DNA of 32,819 nt from an uncultured Myxococcales bacterium (GTDB taxonomy: Bacteria; Myxococcota_A; Bradymonadia; UBA7976; UBA1532), in contig CAINDO010000576.1 in NCBI GenBank assembly GCA_903847385.1, positions 1 through 32,819 on the forward strand, written 5' to 3'. Below are positions 8,450 to 15,872 of the stretch, piece after piece. Both the position numbers and the translations under genes were made by a program. Below the pieces are notes generated by a model. It searched no databases, was not told where the DNA came from, and was given only the letters and a program-made list of their open reading frames with translations. Within the stretch, counting starts at the first letter, position 1; the number at the start of each line of letters is the position of its first letter.

Positions 8450-9783
8450 TTGACTCCCTCCGGCGGTGGCGGCATGAAGATCGGCAGCCCGCGCACCCGA
8501 GCCAGGCGCAGCTCGCGGCGCAGCACCTCGGCTCGGGCGTCCACGATTTGTCCCTCCAGCGACACGAGCGTGCGCTCGGCGTCCAGCAACGCGCCGATGT
8601 CCTCGCGGCCGGCGGCGTAGCCCTGCGAGAGCAAAGACACCGCCTGCTCCGCCCGGGGCCGCACCTGCGTCTCCAGGACCTCGCGAAGCGTCCGCGCCGC
8701 TGCGAGCTCGGCGACGGCCTCGGCCTCGCGCCGCGTCTGCGCCAGCGTCGTCTCCCGCGCGCCGGCCCGGGCAGCCACCAGCCGCGCCTCGGCCTCCTCC
8801 CGGGCGGCGTCGCGCACCTCGCCGGCGAACGGAAAGCTGAACCCGACCATCGCCAGCAGCGACGGCGGCTCCATGGTGCTGATCATCGCCCCGCCCTGCA
8901 GCAGCAGCTCGGCGCCGTAGCGTTCGCTGGCGGCGGCGGCCTGCGCGGCGGCGGCGGAGACCTCGGCCTCGGCCCGGGCCTGCTCGGCGCTCGTGGCGGC
9001 GGCCGCATCGCCCGCGGCGAGCAGGGACGCCGGCGGATCGGCGATCTGCAGCGTCTCGGCGCCGGACTCCAGGCCCAGCGCGGACGCGAGCCCTGCGCGC
9101 CGCCCGGCAAGCATGGCCACGGCCACGGCCCGATTCCCGGTGAGCGCCGCGTGCTCCGTCTCGGCCCGCAGCACGTCGCCCTGGCCCGCCGCGCCCGCCG
9201 AGAAGCGCTGCAGCGCCAGCGTCCGCGCGACCTCCGTCAGGCCCAGGGCCTTGTCCATCGAGGCGATGCGCCGCTCGGCCTGCCAGAGGTCGAGAAACGC
9301 CAGCGCCGCCGACTCGGGCACGTCCATGGCCGCCAGCGCAACGTCCGCGTCGGAGACCGCCGCCCGCTTGCGCGCCGCATTGGCTTCGGCCGCGCGCACG
9401 TCGTTCAGCGGGAAGCCGTACTGCGCCTGAATCATGAAGTCGACGCCGTGCAACATGATGGGCAGCTTGTCGATGCCCGCCATGATCATCGGCGGCGTGG
9501 ACGCGCCGGCCTGGGTCGCGCGCTGGGCGTCTGCGGCAGCGGTGGCCCGCAGTCGCACCAGCTCCGGCCGGTGCGCCGAGGCGTGGGCCATGGCCTGCGC
9601 GAGGGTCAAGGGCTGCGGCAACGGGGCCGTGGCCGGGGCCGGGGCCGGGGCCGCCAGCAAGACGAACGAAGTCGTGAGGGCGAGGGCGTGGAACATCAGG
9701 CCGACACGTCGCAAGGATCGTGCCGCCGCGCTCGCCCGCCCCGCGCCCCGCCGCCGGTTCCACCACCCGGACAAGGGCGACAC
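8446..9783 (-). CDS. TolC/CusC-like outer-membrane efflux protein
   Basis: This is the first gene of the efflux operon. The ~445-residue product has an Arg-rich start followed by a hydrophobic signal segment (FHALALTTSFVLLA) and a short Ala-Pro repeat. After it come two long Ala/Glu/Arg-rich helical repeats typical of outer-membrane efflux proteins, with LTLAQAMAHASAHRPEL at the start of the first and REDIGALLDAERTLVSLEGQIVDA in the second. There is no lipobox Cys, so unlike CusC it is probably not lipidated. I take the GTG at 9783 because AGGGG lies about 11 nt upstream and it supplies the Arg residues before the signal helix. An ATG at 9696 is the alternative. Its stop overlaps the adaptor start (ATGA). 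Confidence 0.88.
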   Translation of the reverse strand: MSPLSGWWNRRRGAGRASAAARSLRRVGLMFHALALTTSFVLLAAPAPAPATAPLPQPLTLAQAMAHASAHRPELVRLRATAAADAQRATQAGASTPPMIMAGIDKLPIMLHGVDFMIQAQYGFPLNDVRAAEANAARKRAAVSDADVALAAMDVPESAALAFLDLWQAERRIASMDKALGLTEVARTLALQRFSAGAAGQGDVLRAETEHAALTGNRAVAVAMLAGRRAGLASALGLESGAETLQIADPPASLLAAGDAAAATSAEQARAEAEVSAAAAQAAAASERYGAELLLQGGAMISTMEPPSLLAMVGFSFPFAGEVRDAAREEAEARLVAARAGARETTLAQTRREAEAVAELAAARTLREVLETQVRPRAEQAVSLLSQGYAAGREDIGALLDAERTLVSLEGQIVDARAEVLRRELRLARVRGLPIFMPPPPEGVK

Positions 9784-9798
9784 GGCCGGTTACGCCCC

Positions 9799-9817
9799 TG
9801 TGACCGGTGCGGTCACA
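9799..9817. promoter_or_regulatory. Palindrome in efflux operon promoter region, possible operator
   Basis: TGTGACC and GGTCACA form a perfect 7-bp inverted repeat around the 5-nt centre GGTGC. It lies in the 57-nt gap between the divergent efflux operon and the M50-like gene, immediately upstream of the likely ribosome site of the channel gene. Its position fits an operator for a dimeric regulator. The regulator is unknown, and the sequence does not match a metal-sensor operator I can name. Confidence 0.35.
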
Positions 9818-9840
9818 CTCGCCGGCCCCACCTTGCCTCG

Positions 9841-10533
9841 ATGCGGCCGAAGGCTCACAGTCGCCCCATGCGCCGCCCGCCCTTCGAACCCGAACCCGAA
9901 CCGCCCCCGCCCGGTCGCTTCGACCCGCTGCTCGACCTGATCGCGCCCGTCCCCGGCGCGGTCAACAAGGTCATGTTCGGCGGGCGGGTGCTCGTGCTCC
10001 TGCTCCTGGCGGTCTGGGGCGCGTCGTTTCTGATGCTGCCGTGGCGCTCGCCGGCCATCGGCGCCTCGTTCATGCACGGCATCAACCTCGTGTTCCACGA
10101 GGCCGGGCACGTGATCTTCGCGCCGTTCGGGCGCTTCATGATGTTCCTGGGCGGCAGCCTGAACCAGGTGCTGGTGCCGCTGATCTTCGCGGTCGTGTTC
10201 TTCATCAAATACCGCAACGCCTTCGGCGCCGCCGTCTGCCTGGGCTGGGTCGGGCAGAGCCTGAAGGACGTCGCCCCTTACATCGCCGACGCCCGCATCA
10301 TGGACATGCCCCTGCTCGGCGAGATGGACGACGAGGACGTCGAGAGCCGCGCCGACCGCCACGACTGGCACAACCTGCTCGGCGATCTGGGCTGGCTCCA
10401 GCACGAGGTCACGCTCGGCCGCGCCGTGGCCTTCGTCGGCGGGTCGCTGATGGTCCTGGCGTTGCTGTGGGCCGCCCTGGTGCTCTGGCGCCAGTGGCAG
10501 CGGCGGTCGGACTTCGCGTTCGAGGAGGGGTGA
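9841..10533 (+). CDS. M50-like membrane zinc metalloprotease family protein (copy 1, full length)
   Basis: The 230-residue protein has a Pro/Glu-rich cytoplasmic start, a first hydrophobic helix (about residues 48-66), then INLVFHEAGHVIF with the HExxH zinc motif at residues 86-90 inside a second hydrophobic stretch. Further membrane helices follow at about 108-124 and near the C-terminus (LMVLALLWAALVLW). The conserved middle contains GQSLKDVAPYI and RHDWHNLLG. HExxH within a membrane helix is the hallmark of M50 (site-2-type) proteases, although this small family lacks an obvious second-metal-ligand motif of the classical kind, so protease activity is inferred. ATG 9841 and ATG 9868 are both possible starts, and neither has a clear ribosome site. 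A shortened copy lies at 14265-14735. A large palindrome starts right after the stop. Confidence 0.8.
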   Translation: MRPKAHSRPMRRPPFEPEPEPPPPGRFDPLLDLIAPVPGAVNKVMFGGRVLVLLLLAVWGASFLMLPWRSPAIGASFMHGINLVFHEAGHVIFAPFGRFMMFLGGSLNQVLVPLIFAVVFFIKYRNAFGAAVCLGWVGQSLKDVAPYIADARIMDMPLLGEMDDEDVESRADRHDWHNLLGDLGWLQHEVTLGRAVAFVGGSLMVLALLWAALVLWRQWQRRSDFAFEEG

Positions 10534-10538
10534 GGGCG
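10080..10538 (+). repeat. Segmental duplication, copy 1 (M50-like gene 3' part)
   Basis: This block and 14336-14740 are direct repeats. By manual alignment they differ at about 20 positions over roughly 400 aligned bases, plus one 54-nt block present only here (coding for 18 residues between IADA and ADRHDW). Similarity starts inside the M50-like gene at the codons for INLVFHEAGH and ends 5 nt past its stop, exactly where the palindrome at 10538-10598 begins. Confidence 0.85.
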
Positions 10539-10598
10539 ACCAGGCGCAACCCGGATTGCATCTGGTCGTACCAAACGCAATCCGGGTTGCGCTTGGTC
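10538..10598. repeat. 61-bp palindromic element
   Basis: Two 29-nt arms (10538-10566 and 10570-10598) are inverted repeats with 26 of 29 positions matching, around a 3-nt centre. The core GCGCAACCCGGATTGC (10544-10559) pairs perfectly with 10577-10592. An inner TGGT/ACCA pair closes the loop. No T-run follows on either strand, so it is not a standard Rho-independent terminator, although the transcript could form a very stable hairpin between the M50-like gene and the ATPase gene. Translated, the arms give NPDC and QSGLR, peptides I recall from spurious reading frames in other high-GC genomes. This suggests a dispersed repeat family (inference). Confidence 0.8.
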
Positions 10599-10622
10599 AC
10601 ATGCGAGCGGTAGACTGCCCGC

Positions 10623-11798
10623 ATGATCGTTCGCAGCCACTGGCGCGCCCTCCTCGAATCGACCCTCGCCCGGCGCAACGTCTTGTGGTTGCAGGGCGTG
10701 CGGCGCATCGGCAAGACGACCCTGTGCCGCAGCCTGGATGCCCACGAGTACTTCGACTGCGAGCTCCCGAGCCACCGGCGCGTCTTGAATGAACCCGAGT
10801 CCTTTCTGCGGGGCGTGCGCGGGCGTGTGGTCATCGCCGACGAGGTCCACCGCCTCGAGCAACCGGCGGAGCTGCTCAAGATCGCCGCGGACCACTTCCC
10901 CGACGTGCGGATCATCGCCACCGGGTCCTCCACGCTGGGCGCCTCCGCACGCTTCAAAGACACGCTCACCGGCCGAAAGGCGGACGTCTGGCTGACGCCC
11001 ATGTCCGACCGCGACTGCGAGGCGTTCGGGCAGACCGACCTGACACACCGATGCGTGCGCGGCGGCCTGCCCGCCCACTTTCAGGCCCCCGAGGTGCCCG
11101 AGCGCGACTTCGGAGAGTGGCTCGACGCCTACTGGGCCAAGGACATTCAAGAGCTCTTCCGCCTCGAACGGCGCCACTCGTTCCTGCGGTTCACCGAGTT
11201 GCTGCTGGCCAACAGCAGCGGCATCTTCGAAGCCACGCGCTACGCCCGCCCCTGCGAAATCAGCCGACAGACCGTGACGAACTACCTCGCGGTCCTGGAA
11301 GCCACCTTCGTGGCCCACGTCGTCCGGCCGTTTTCGACGCACCGGCCGACGGAGATCGTCTCTGCGCCAAAGGTCTACGGCTTCGACACCGGCTTCATCT
11401 GTTGGCAGCGGGGCTGGTCACAACTGCGCCGCGAGGACCTCGGCCAACTCTGGGAACACATCGTGCTCAACGAACTGCATGCCGAACTTCAGCGGCGCGA
11501 CGTTCACTACTGGCGCGACAAGGCAGGCCACGAGGTCGACTTCGTCCTCCCCGTGCGCGGCGGCCACCCCATCGCCATCGAATGCAAACGGACGGCCGAA
11601 GACACCGACCTCGCCGGCCTCCGCGCGTTCCGGAGAGCCTATCCCGAAGGCCGCAACTACCTGGTCGCGACGGACGTGGACCGCGCGTTCGTCCGGATGG
11701 TGGACGGCCACGAGGTCCGCTGCGTCGGCCTACGGGATCTCATCGAGGGCCTGCGGCACGGCGAGGGGCGGAGTGCAGCCGCTCAGGGACAGGTGTAG
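10623..11798 (+). CDS. AAA_14/DUF4143-family P-loop ATPase
   Basis: The 391-residue protein has the arrangement of the widespread AAA_14-DUF4143 ATPases. The N-terminal P-loop is GVRRIGKTT (residues 25-33). Walker B is VVIADEVHR (Asp73, Glu74), followed by the sensor segment IIATGSS. A winged-helix-like middle reads CEISRQTVTNYLAVLEATFVAHVV, and a C-terminal nuclease-like fold contains LGQLWEHIVLNEL, HEVDFVL and AIECKRT, the D...ExK layout of PD-(D/E)XK proteins. The cellular role of this family is not established; members are scattered and behave as accessory genes. The ATG at 10623 follows the palindrome by 24 nt, and no clear ribosome site is visible. Length is close to the family norm, so it appears intact. 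Confidence 0.9.
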   Translation: MIVRSHWRALLESTLARRNVLWLQGVRRIGKTTLCRSLDAHEYFDCELPSHRRVLNEPESFLRGVRGRVVIADEVHRLEQPAELLKIAADHFPDVRIIATGSSTLGASARFKDTLTGRKADVWLTPMSDRDCEAFGQTDLTHRCVRGGLPAHFQAPEVPERDFGEWLDAYWAKDIQELFRLERRHSFLRFTELLLANSSGIFEATRYARPCEISRQTVTNYLAVLEATFVAHVVRPFSTHRPTEIVSAPKVYGFDTGFICWQRGWSQLRREDLGQLWEHIVLNELHAELQRRDVHYWRDKAGHEVDFVLPVRGGHPIAIECKRTAEDTDLAGLRAFRRAYPEGRNYLVATDVDRAFVRMVDGHEVRCVGLRDLIEGLRHGEGRSAAAQGQV

Positions 11799-12033
11799 AC
11801 GACAAGAGGCCAGCCGCCGTCGTCCTCGAGAGAGTCGTCGAAGTCCTGCCCTTCCGGCGAGTGCATCGTCGTCACGAACCGGCCCCGGGACACGGGTCGA
11901 TCTCACCGTGCGAAACGCCCCAGGGTTTGGGGCAGATCCACCGCACAAGGCGTTCCAGCGTCGTCCAGGCGCGCCAGATCACGTCGGCCGGCAGGTATAG
12001 GGCACGCTCCATGACGAGATCGCGGGTGGGGTC
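11783..12033 (-). pseudogene. SRPBCC/AHSA1-like domain protein, frameshifted and truncated relic
   Basis: Read on the - strand, this stretch gives DPTRDLVMERALYLPADVIW, RAWTTLERLVRWICPKPWGV and SHGEIDPCPGA, closely resembling the N-terminal half of SRPBCC/AHSA1-type ligand-binding proteins. That frame then meets a TGA at 11872-11874. Shifting frame at about 11881 restores the family continuation RFVTTMHSPEGQDF before a stop at 11783-11785. The usual second half (about 80 more residues) is missing, so the gene is broken twice: by a frameshift and by truncation. It overlaps the 3' end of the ATPase gene by 16 nt and lies directly downstream of the RCC1-like lipoprotein on the same strand. The nearest in-frame ATG is at 12012. 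Confidence 0.7.
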
Positions 12034-12048
12034 AAAGGGCAGGAGGGG

Positions 12049-14196
12049 TCATCGCGCTCGCTTGAACTCCGGACGCCGCGCTTCCAGCTCAACGAGCGTC
12101 GGGCGCCCGATCATACAGCCCGGTCCAGCGCCGAGGGCGTCGCCTTCGTTGGACAGCCAGCACGCGACCTGCCCGTCTCGGGTCAGCGCGCACAGGTGAC
12201 CGGAAAACGGCCCGGCGGCCAGGGCCGAAACGGGCGGCAGTCCGGACACCGGCGCCAGGGGCCCGGCGGGCAGCGCCGCGTAATCGTTGGGATCCTCCGG
12301 TGGTGTGCACTCGACCATGCCCGAGGTTCGCAGGACACAAACCATTGCGGCCCCCCCCAATGCGATGGAGCGGACATCGCCCGCAACGTCGAACGGCAGA
12401 AAACCACCGTCGACCTGCCCGTCGGGTTTGTGCCAGAGCGTCTCCGCACACAGCACGTGCCGCGCGGAGTCGAGTGCGCAGGTGCGATTCCATCTCCGGA
12501 CGACCATCGTGAACCCATCGAGCGCCGGGGCGCGCACCATGGGGAATCCGGTGGGAACGCCGCCGTCGCTCGCGATTCCGCCCACCCAGGCCGCGTCCGA
12601 GTCGTCGTAGGCCAGCAGGCTGCTCTGGAGCACCATGACTCGGCGCACGTTCTCGAGGGCAACCCAGTCGCCCGTGATATCGTGGGACTCGAGACCGCGG
12701 ACCCGACGTTCCGGTGTGAGCCAGAAGTAGCCCCGCGCCGCACCGACCACGTCGGGCGAGCCGGGCAGCGCGGCGCTTCGGAGCGGCTCCACGAGCGGTG
12801 GACCGAGGGGCGCGCTGACAGAGAGCACGCGCAGCACGCTGGCGTCAAAGTGGCTCCGAATGCAGGACAGGGTGCCGTCCGGCATTCGGCCGCAGGCGGA
12901 GCCCCAAAGCGCGAAGCTGGGGGATGCGTCGACGCTGGCCGCTCCTGAGAATGATGGCACCTCGGTCGGCACGGAACGGCAGGTCCCGCCATACCGCATC
13001 GATCCCCAACAGAAGACGCGGCCATCTTCCAGACCTGCGCAGGAGAGCGTCTCGCGCACCATGAGAAAGCGCGCGCGTCCCGGCAGCGGGACGAAAAGAG
13101 GTGCCGCGCTGTTCAGGCGGCGTCCGACGGCTTGTCCGGCGTAGTTTTCGCCCCAGCACTTCACGGCCCCCGCCGAGTCGACGACGCAGACGTGACCCGA
13201 GCTGAGGCTCACCGAGGTCACGGAACCGACCGACTCGATCGCCGTGGGCTCGCCCATCTCATCCGCGCCCAGGCGGATGCGCGTGTCATCGCCGGGCCAG
13301 GACGTGCCGCCCGGTAACCCGAAACACGAGAGGCCGGCGTCCGTGATGACACATCCCATGCCGCCCATGACGAGCGCCCGGGCGGGCGAAAGGCCTGCAA
13401 GGCGCGAGGCCGGGCGTTCCATTGCGTCGAGTCGGAAACACCAGACCTCGCCGTCTTCGGTCAGCACACAGCCGCGGCCGTACGCGCGCCCCACCGTGAG
13501 GATGGACTTGGGGGGCAGGCCGGCCACCGTGAACACTTCCAGTGGCCCTTCGGCGGCCTCCGGCAGGCGCCAGCATTGGACGTGCCCTTTGGGGCCGGCT
13601 GCGCAGCCGGCTTCTGGACCGGCCCAGCGGTCGAGCAGCCGGAGGCCCCCCGGTGCTGCCACCGGCATGGCCAACGGGGCCGCGGCCTCGTCGATTGACC
13701 CCCAGCATCGCAGCGCGCCCGCCTTGTCGATCAGGCATCCCTCGGTCGGATGCCCAGAGCGGTCGTTCGAGTCGGTGAGCATCGGGACGTCGCGCCACGC
13801 CACCTGACCCGAGGCGCCGCCCGTCGTCAACGCCTCCACGCAGAGAACCCGACCATCCCGCGCCCGGCCGCAGCCCGGCACCTGGCCGTCGAATGACGCC
13901 ATGGGTGGCAGACCGGCGAGTCGTTGCGGGGCGGCCCACTCGCCGGCCCAGTGGCCTGCACCCCAACAGTAGACGAGCCCCGAGGCCGTGACCGCGCAGG
14001 TCGAGGTCGCGCCGGCCACCACCGAGGCCACGGGACCCGGCTCGATCATGGCATCGGGCGCCGTGTCGGGCGACGCATCAGGCGACGCATCCGGCGCGGC
14101 GTCCGGTCGGGCCGGCTCGGCGTCGTCGACGCGAATCCGCTCGTCGGTGCACCCTAGTGCCGCGCCCGCCAACAAGCCGAGAACGGCCGACCTCAT
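12049..14196 (-). CDS. RCC1-like repeat lipoprotein
   Basis: This 715-residue secreted lipoprotein starts at ATG 14196 with a signal peptide ending in the lipobox AALGC (Cys16). An Asp/Ala/Pro linker follows (PDAAPDASPDASPDTAPDA). The rest is a series of repeats of about 45-60 residues carrying the RCC1-type pattern Cys-x-hydrophobic...G-x-V-x-C-W-G, for example CAVTASGLVYCWGAG, GCLIDKAGALRCWGS and CVVDSAGAVKCWGENYAGQ. Such proteins are predicted to fold as beta-propellers and are numerous in myxobacteria-type genomes; ligands are unknown. Some repeats have lost the WG (WCFRLD, SCFGL), indicating divergence. Paired cysteines in each repeat suggest disulfides outside the cytoplasm. The C-terminus at FKRAR abuts the SRPBCC relic, 15 nt away. 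Confidence 0.85.
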   Translation of the reverse strand: MRSAVLGLLAGAALGCTDERIRVDDAEPARPDAAPDASPDASPDTAPDAMIEPGPVASVVAGATSTCAVTASGLVYCWGAGHWAGEWAAPQRLAGLPPMASFDGQVPGCGRARDGRVLCVEALTTGGASGQVAWRDVPMLTDSNDRSGHPTEGCLIDKAGALRCWGSIDEAAAPLAMPVAAPGGLRLLDRWAGPEAGCAAGPKGHVQCWRLPEAAEGPLEVFTVAGLPPKSILTVGRAYGRGCVLTEDGEVWCFRLDAMERPASRLAGLSPARALVMGGMGCVITDAGLSCFGLPGGTSWPGDDTRIRLGADEMGEPTAIESVGSVTSVSLSSGHVCVVDSAGAVKCWGENYAGQAVGRRLNSAAPLFVPLPGRARFLMVRETLSCAGLEDGRVFCWGSMRYGGTCRSVPTEVPSFSGAASVDASPSFALWGSACGRMPDGTLSCIRSHFDASVLRVLSVSAPLGPPLVEPLRSAALPGSPDVVGAARGYFWLTPERRVRGLESHDITGDWVALENVRRVMVLQSSLLAYDDSDAAWVGGIASDGGVPTGFPMVRAPALDGFTMVVRRWNRTCALDSARHVLCAETLWHKPDGQVDGGFLPFDVAGDVRSIALGGAAMVCVLRTSGMVECTPPEDPNDYAALPAGPLAPVSGLPPVSALAAGPFSGHLCALTRDGQVACWLSNEGDALGAGPGCMIGRPTLVELEARRPEFKRAR

Positions 14197-14264
14197 CGCG
14201 CCGGGTCGTGGACGAGCCGGTCGGGTGTGGGGTGTAGGAGACACGGCAGCACTCGTACGACAAG

Positions 14265-14735
14265 GTGGCCCGCTACCGCAACGGTCCACTCGGCCGGAGA
14301 GGACGGCGCGCGCACGGCGACTTGCTCCTGCACCGCATCAACCTGGTGTTCCACGAGGCCGGGCACGTGATCTTCGCGCCGTTCGGGCGCTCCATGATGT
14401 TCCTGGGCGGCAGCCTGAACCAGGTGCTGGTGCCGCTGGTCTTCGCCCTCGTGTTCTTCATCGAGTATCGCAACGCCTTCGGCGCCGCGATCTGCCTGGC
14501 CTGGGTCGGCCAGAGCCTGAAAGACGTCGCCCCCTACATCGCCGACGCCTGCGCCGACCGCCACGACTGGCACAACCTGCTCGGCGATCTGGGCTGGCTG
14601 CAGCACGAGGTCACGCTCGGCCGCGCGGTGGCCTTCGTCGGCGGCGCGCTCATGGTCGTGGCGTTCCTGTGGGCCGCCCTGGTGCTCTGGCGCCAGTGGC
14701 AGCGGCGGTCGGACTTCGCGTTCGAGGAGGGGTGA
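14265..14735 (+). CDS. M50-like membrane protein, truncated duplicate (copy 2)
   Basis: From INLVFHEAGHVIF onward this frame matches the M50-like protein at 9841-10533 almost residue for residue and ends identically in SDFAFEEG. Two differences matter. The N-terminal ~80 residues of copy 1, including its first membrane helix, are replaced by about 25 unrelated Arg/Gly-rich residues. In addition, 18 residues (the acidic stretch around MPLLGEMDDEDVES) are deleted in frame, leaving IADACADRHDW. The HEAGH zinc motif survives. The GTG at 14265 is the only plausible upstream start and has no close ribosome site. It may be a decaying gene or a shortened paralogue. It ends 8 nt before the convergent lipoprotein gene. 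Confidence 0.6.
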   Translation: MARYRNGPLGRRGRRAHGDLLLHRINLVFHEAGHVIFAPFGRSMMFLGGSLNQVLVPLVFALVFFIEYRNAFGAAICLAWVGQSLKDVAPYIADACADRHDWHNLLGDLGWLQHEVTLGRAVAFVGGALMVVAFLWAALVLWRQWQRRSDFAFEEG

Positions 14736-14740
14736 GGGCG
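14336..14740 (+). repeat. Segmental duplication, copy 2
   Basis: This is the direct-repeat partner of 10080-10538, in the same orientation, with starts 4256 bp apart. It is 54 nt shorter because of one in-frame deletion. Similarity ends at GAGGGGTGAGGGCG. The palindrome that follows copy 1 at this exact point is absent here. Confidence 0.85.
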
Positions 14741-14743
14741 CCG

Positions 14744-15796
14744 TCAGGGAACTCGGGGAACCTGGTCGTAGACCCTGTCCAGCGCCTGGAATCGGTGGTC
14801 CATCGGGGTCCAGATGATCTCACCCACGTGCCAGAATGCTTGGGCGTGGGCCAGCTCTCGCGGGGCCTCGTTCATCCAGGCCAGGGCGCCGTCGAGATAG
14901 ACCCGAACGGTCACGAAGCTGGAGCCATACCCTTCGAGCGTGCCGAGGTCTTCCTCACGGAAGTAGTCGACGCCGACCTGATACGGACCCCCGAGGTTCT
15001 CCGTGTCCTCGGGTGCGTCGAGGTGGATGTTCTCCGGGCCGGCGCCGTCGACGTCGTCGAGGTCGAGTGCGGGGTCGTCCCGGGCATCGTCGACGGCACC
15101 CCAATCGGGGGCCGGATGGGCGTGATGGCAGTCCGAGGACGTGTTCCAGGTGCCGCCGGGACGGGTGAAGTGCATGTCCACGTCGGTCCCCGCTCCGTCG
15201 ATCTGGTTGGCGTCGCCGGGCGTGTCCCAAGACAACTCGATGTGAATCGCGCTGCCCGTGGTGGACTCGAACGTGGCGTTGGCCTCGGCCTGCGCACCAT
15301 CGGCCGCGACGACGAGCAGGGTGACCGTGTACGCGCCGACCTGGTCCAGAAAGAGGACGGCGGTCGGTGTCTCGGGATCGTCCTCGAGGGCCTCCGTGAG
15401 GGGGCTCTGCGGGTCTCCGCCGAGCGCCTCGACCGGACGCGTGGTCGAGCCCGCCGGGCGTTCGATGATGCGCCAGGTGTAGGTCGCCCCGTCGTGCGTC
15501 TTCGTGGGGCGCAGGTAGACGACGTCGTGGACCGCGCGCCGCCGGTCCGGGGCGTCGATGGCGGCCGTCGGCGGCTCGGCTGCGGACACGGCGGCGTCCG
15601 GCCGAGGGGCAGCACGCTCCGCATCCGCCGGCGCTTCGGGGGCGGGGCTCGCGTCGGTCTCGCCGCTCGCCTGCGCCGGCTCGGCGTCCCCCACCGCGGC
15701 ATCCGGCCGGGCCTCGGGCTCCACGCCCGCCTGACAGCCGCCGAGCTCGAACGCGAGCGTGGACACGAGCATGAGCGGCCAATTGCGAACAGTCAT
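14744..15796 (-). CDS. Secreted lipoprotein with 'DVDMHF' C-terminal domain
   Basis: The 350-residue protein begins at ATG 15796 (strong GGAGGAA ribosome site 6 nt upstream) with a signal peptide ending in the lipobox LGGC (Cys21). An Ala/Asp/Glu/Pro-rich linker follows to about residue 85. A beta-rich domain comes next with a PKD-like piece (GATYTWRIIERPAGSTT...AYTVTLLVVAADGAQAEANATF). The C-terminal domain carries TDVDMHFTRPGGTWN, DCHHAHPAPDWG, DPALDLDDVDGAGPENI and YQVGVDYF. I recognise that last set as a recurrent extracellular domain in Myxococcota surface proteins; its function is unknown. The many Asp residues suggest calcium binding (inference). It probably faces outward from the outer membrane. 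Confidence 0.82.
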   Translation of the reverse strand: MTVRNWPLMLVSTLAFELGGCQAGVEPEARPDAAVGDAEPAQASGETDASPAPEAPADAERAAPRPDAAVSAAEPPTAAIDAPDRRRAVHDVVYLRPTKTHDGATYTWRIIERPAGSTTRPVEALGGDPQSPLTEALEDDPETPTAVLFLDQVGAYTVTLLVVAADGAQAEANATFESTTGSAIHIELSWDTPGDANQIDGAGTDVDMHFTRPGGTWNTSSDCHHAHPAPDWGAVDDARDDPALDLDDVDGAGPENIHLDAPEDTENLGGPYQVGVDYFREEDLGTLEGYGSSFVTVRVYLDGALAWMNEAPRELAHAQAFWHVGEIIWTPMDHRFQALDRVYDQVPRVP

Positions 15797-15802
15797 CAGT
15801 CG

Positions 15803-15809
15803 TTCCTCC
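15803..15809 (-). promoter_or_regulatory. Strong ribosome binding site deciding the lipoprotein start
   Basis: GGAGGAA on the - strand lies 6 nt before ATG 15796. It selects that start over an in-frame start 13 codons further upstream, which would place charged residues before the signal peptide. Confidence 0.75.
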
Positions 15810-15872
15810 CGAAACAGATGTCGAGGCTTCCCCATCGAGACACAGTCTGTCCTGGTCCGCGGCGACGGACCC

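Noticed and set aside
9631..9654. GGCCGG hexamer repeats
   Set aside because: They code for the short Ala-Pro run after the channel signal peptide; low complexity with no sign of function.
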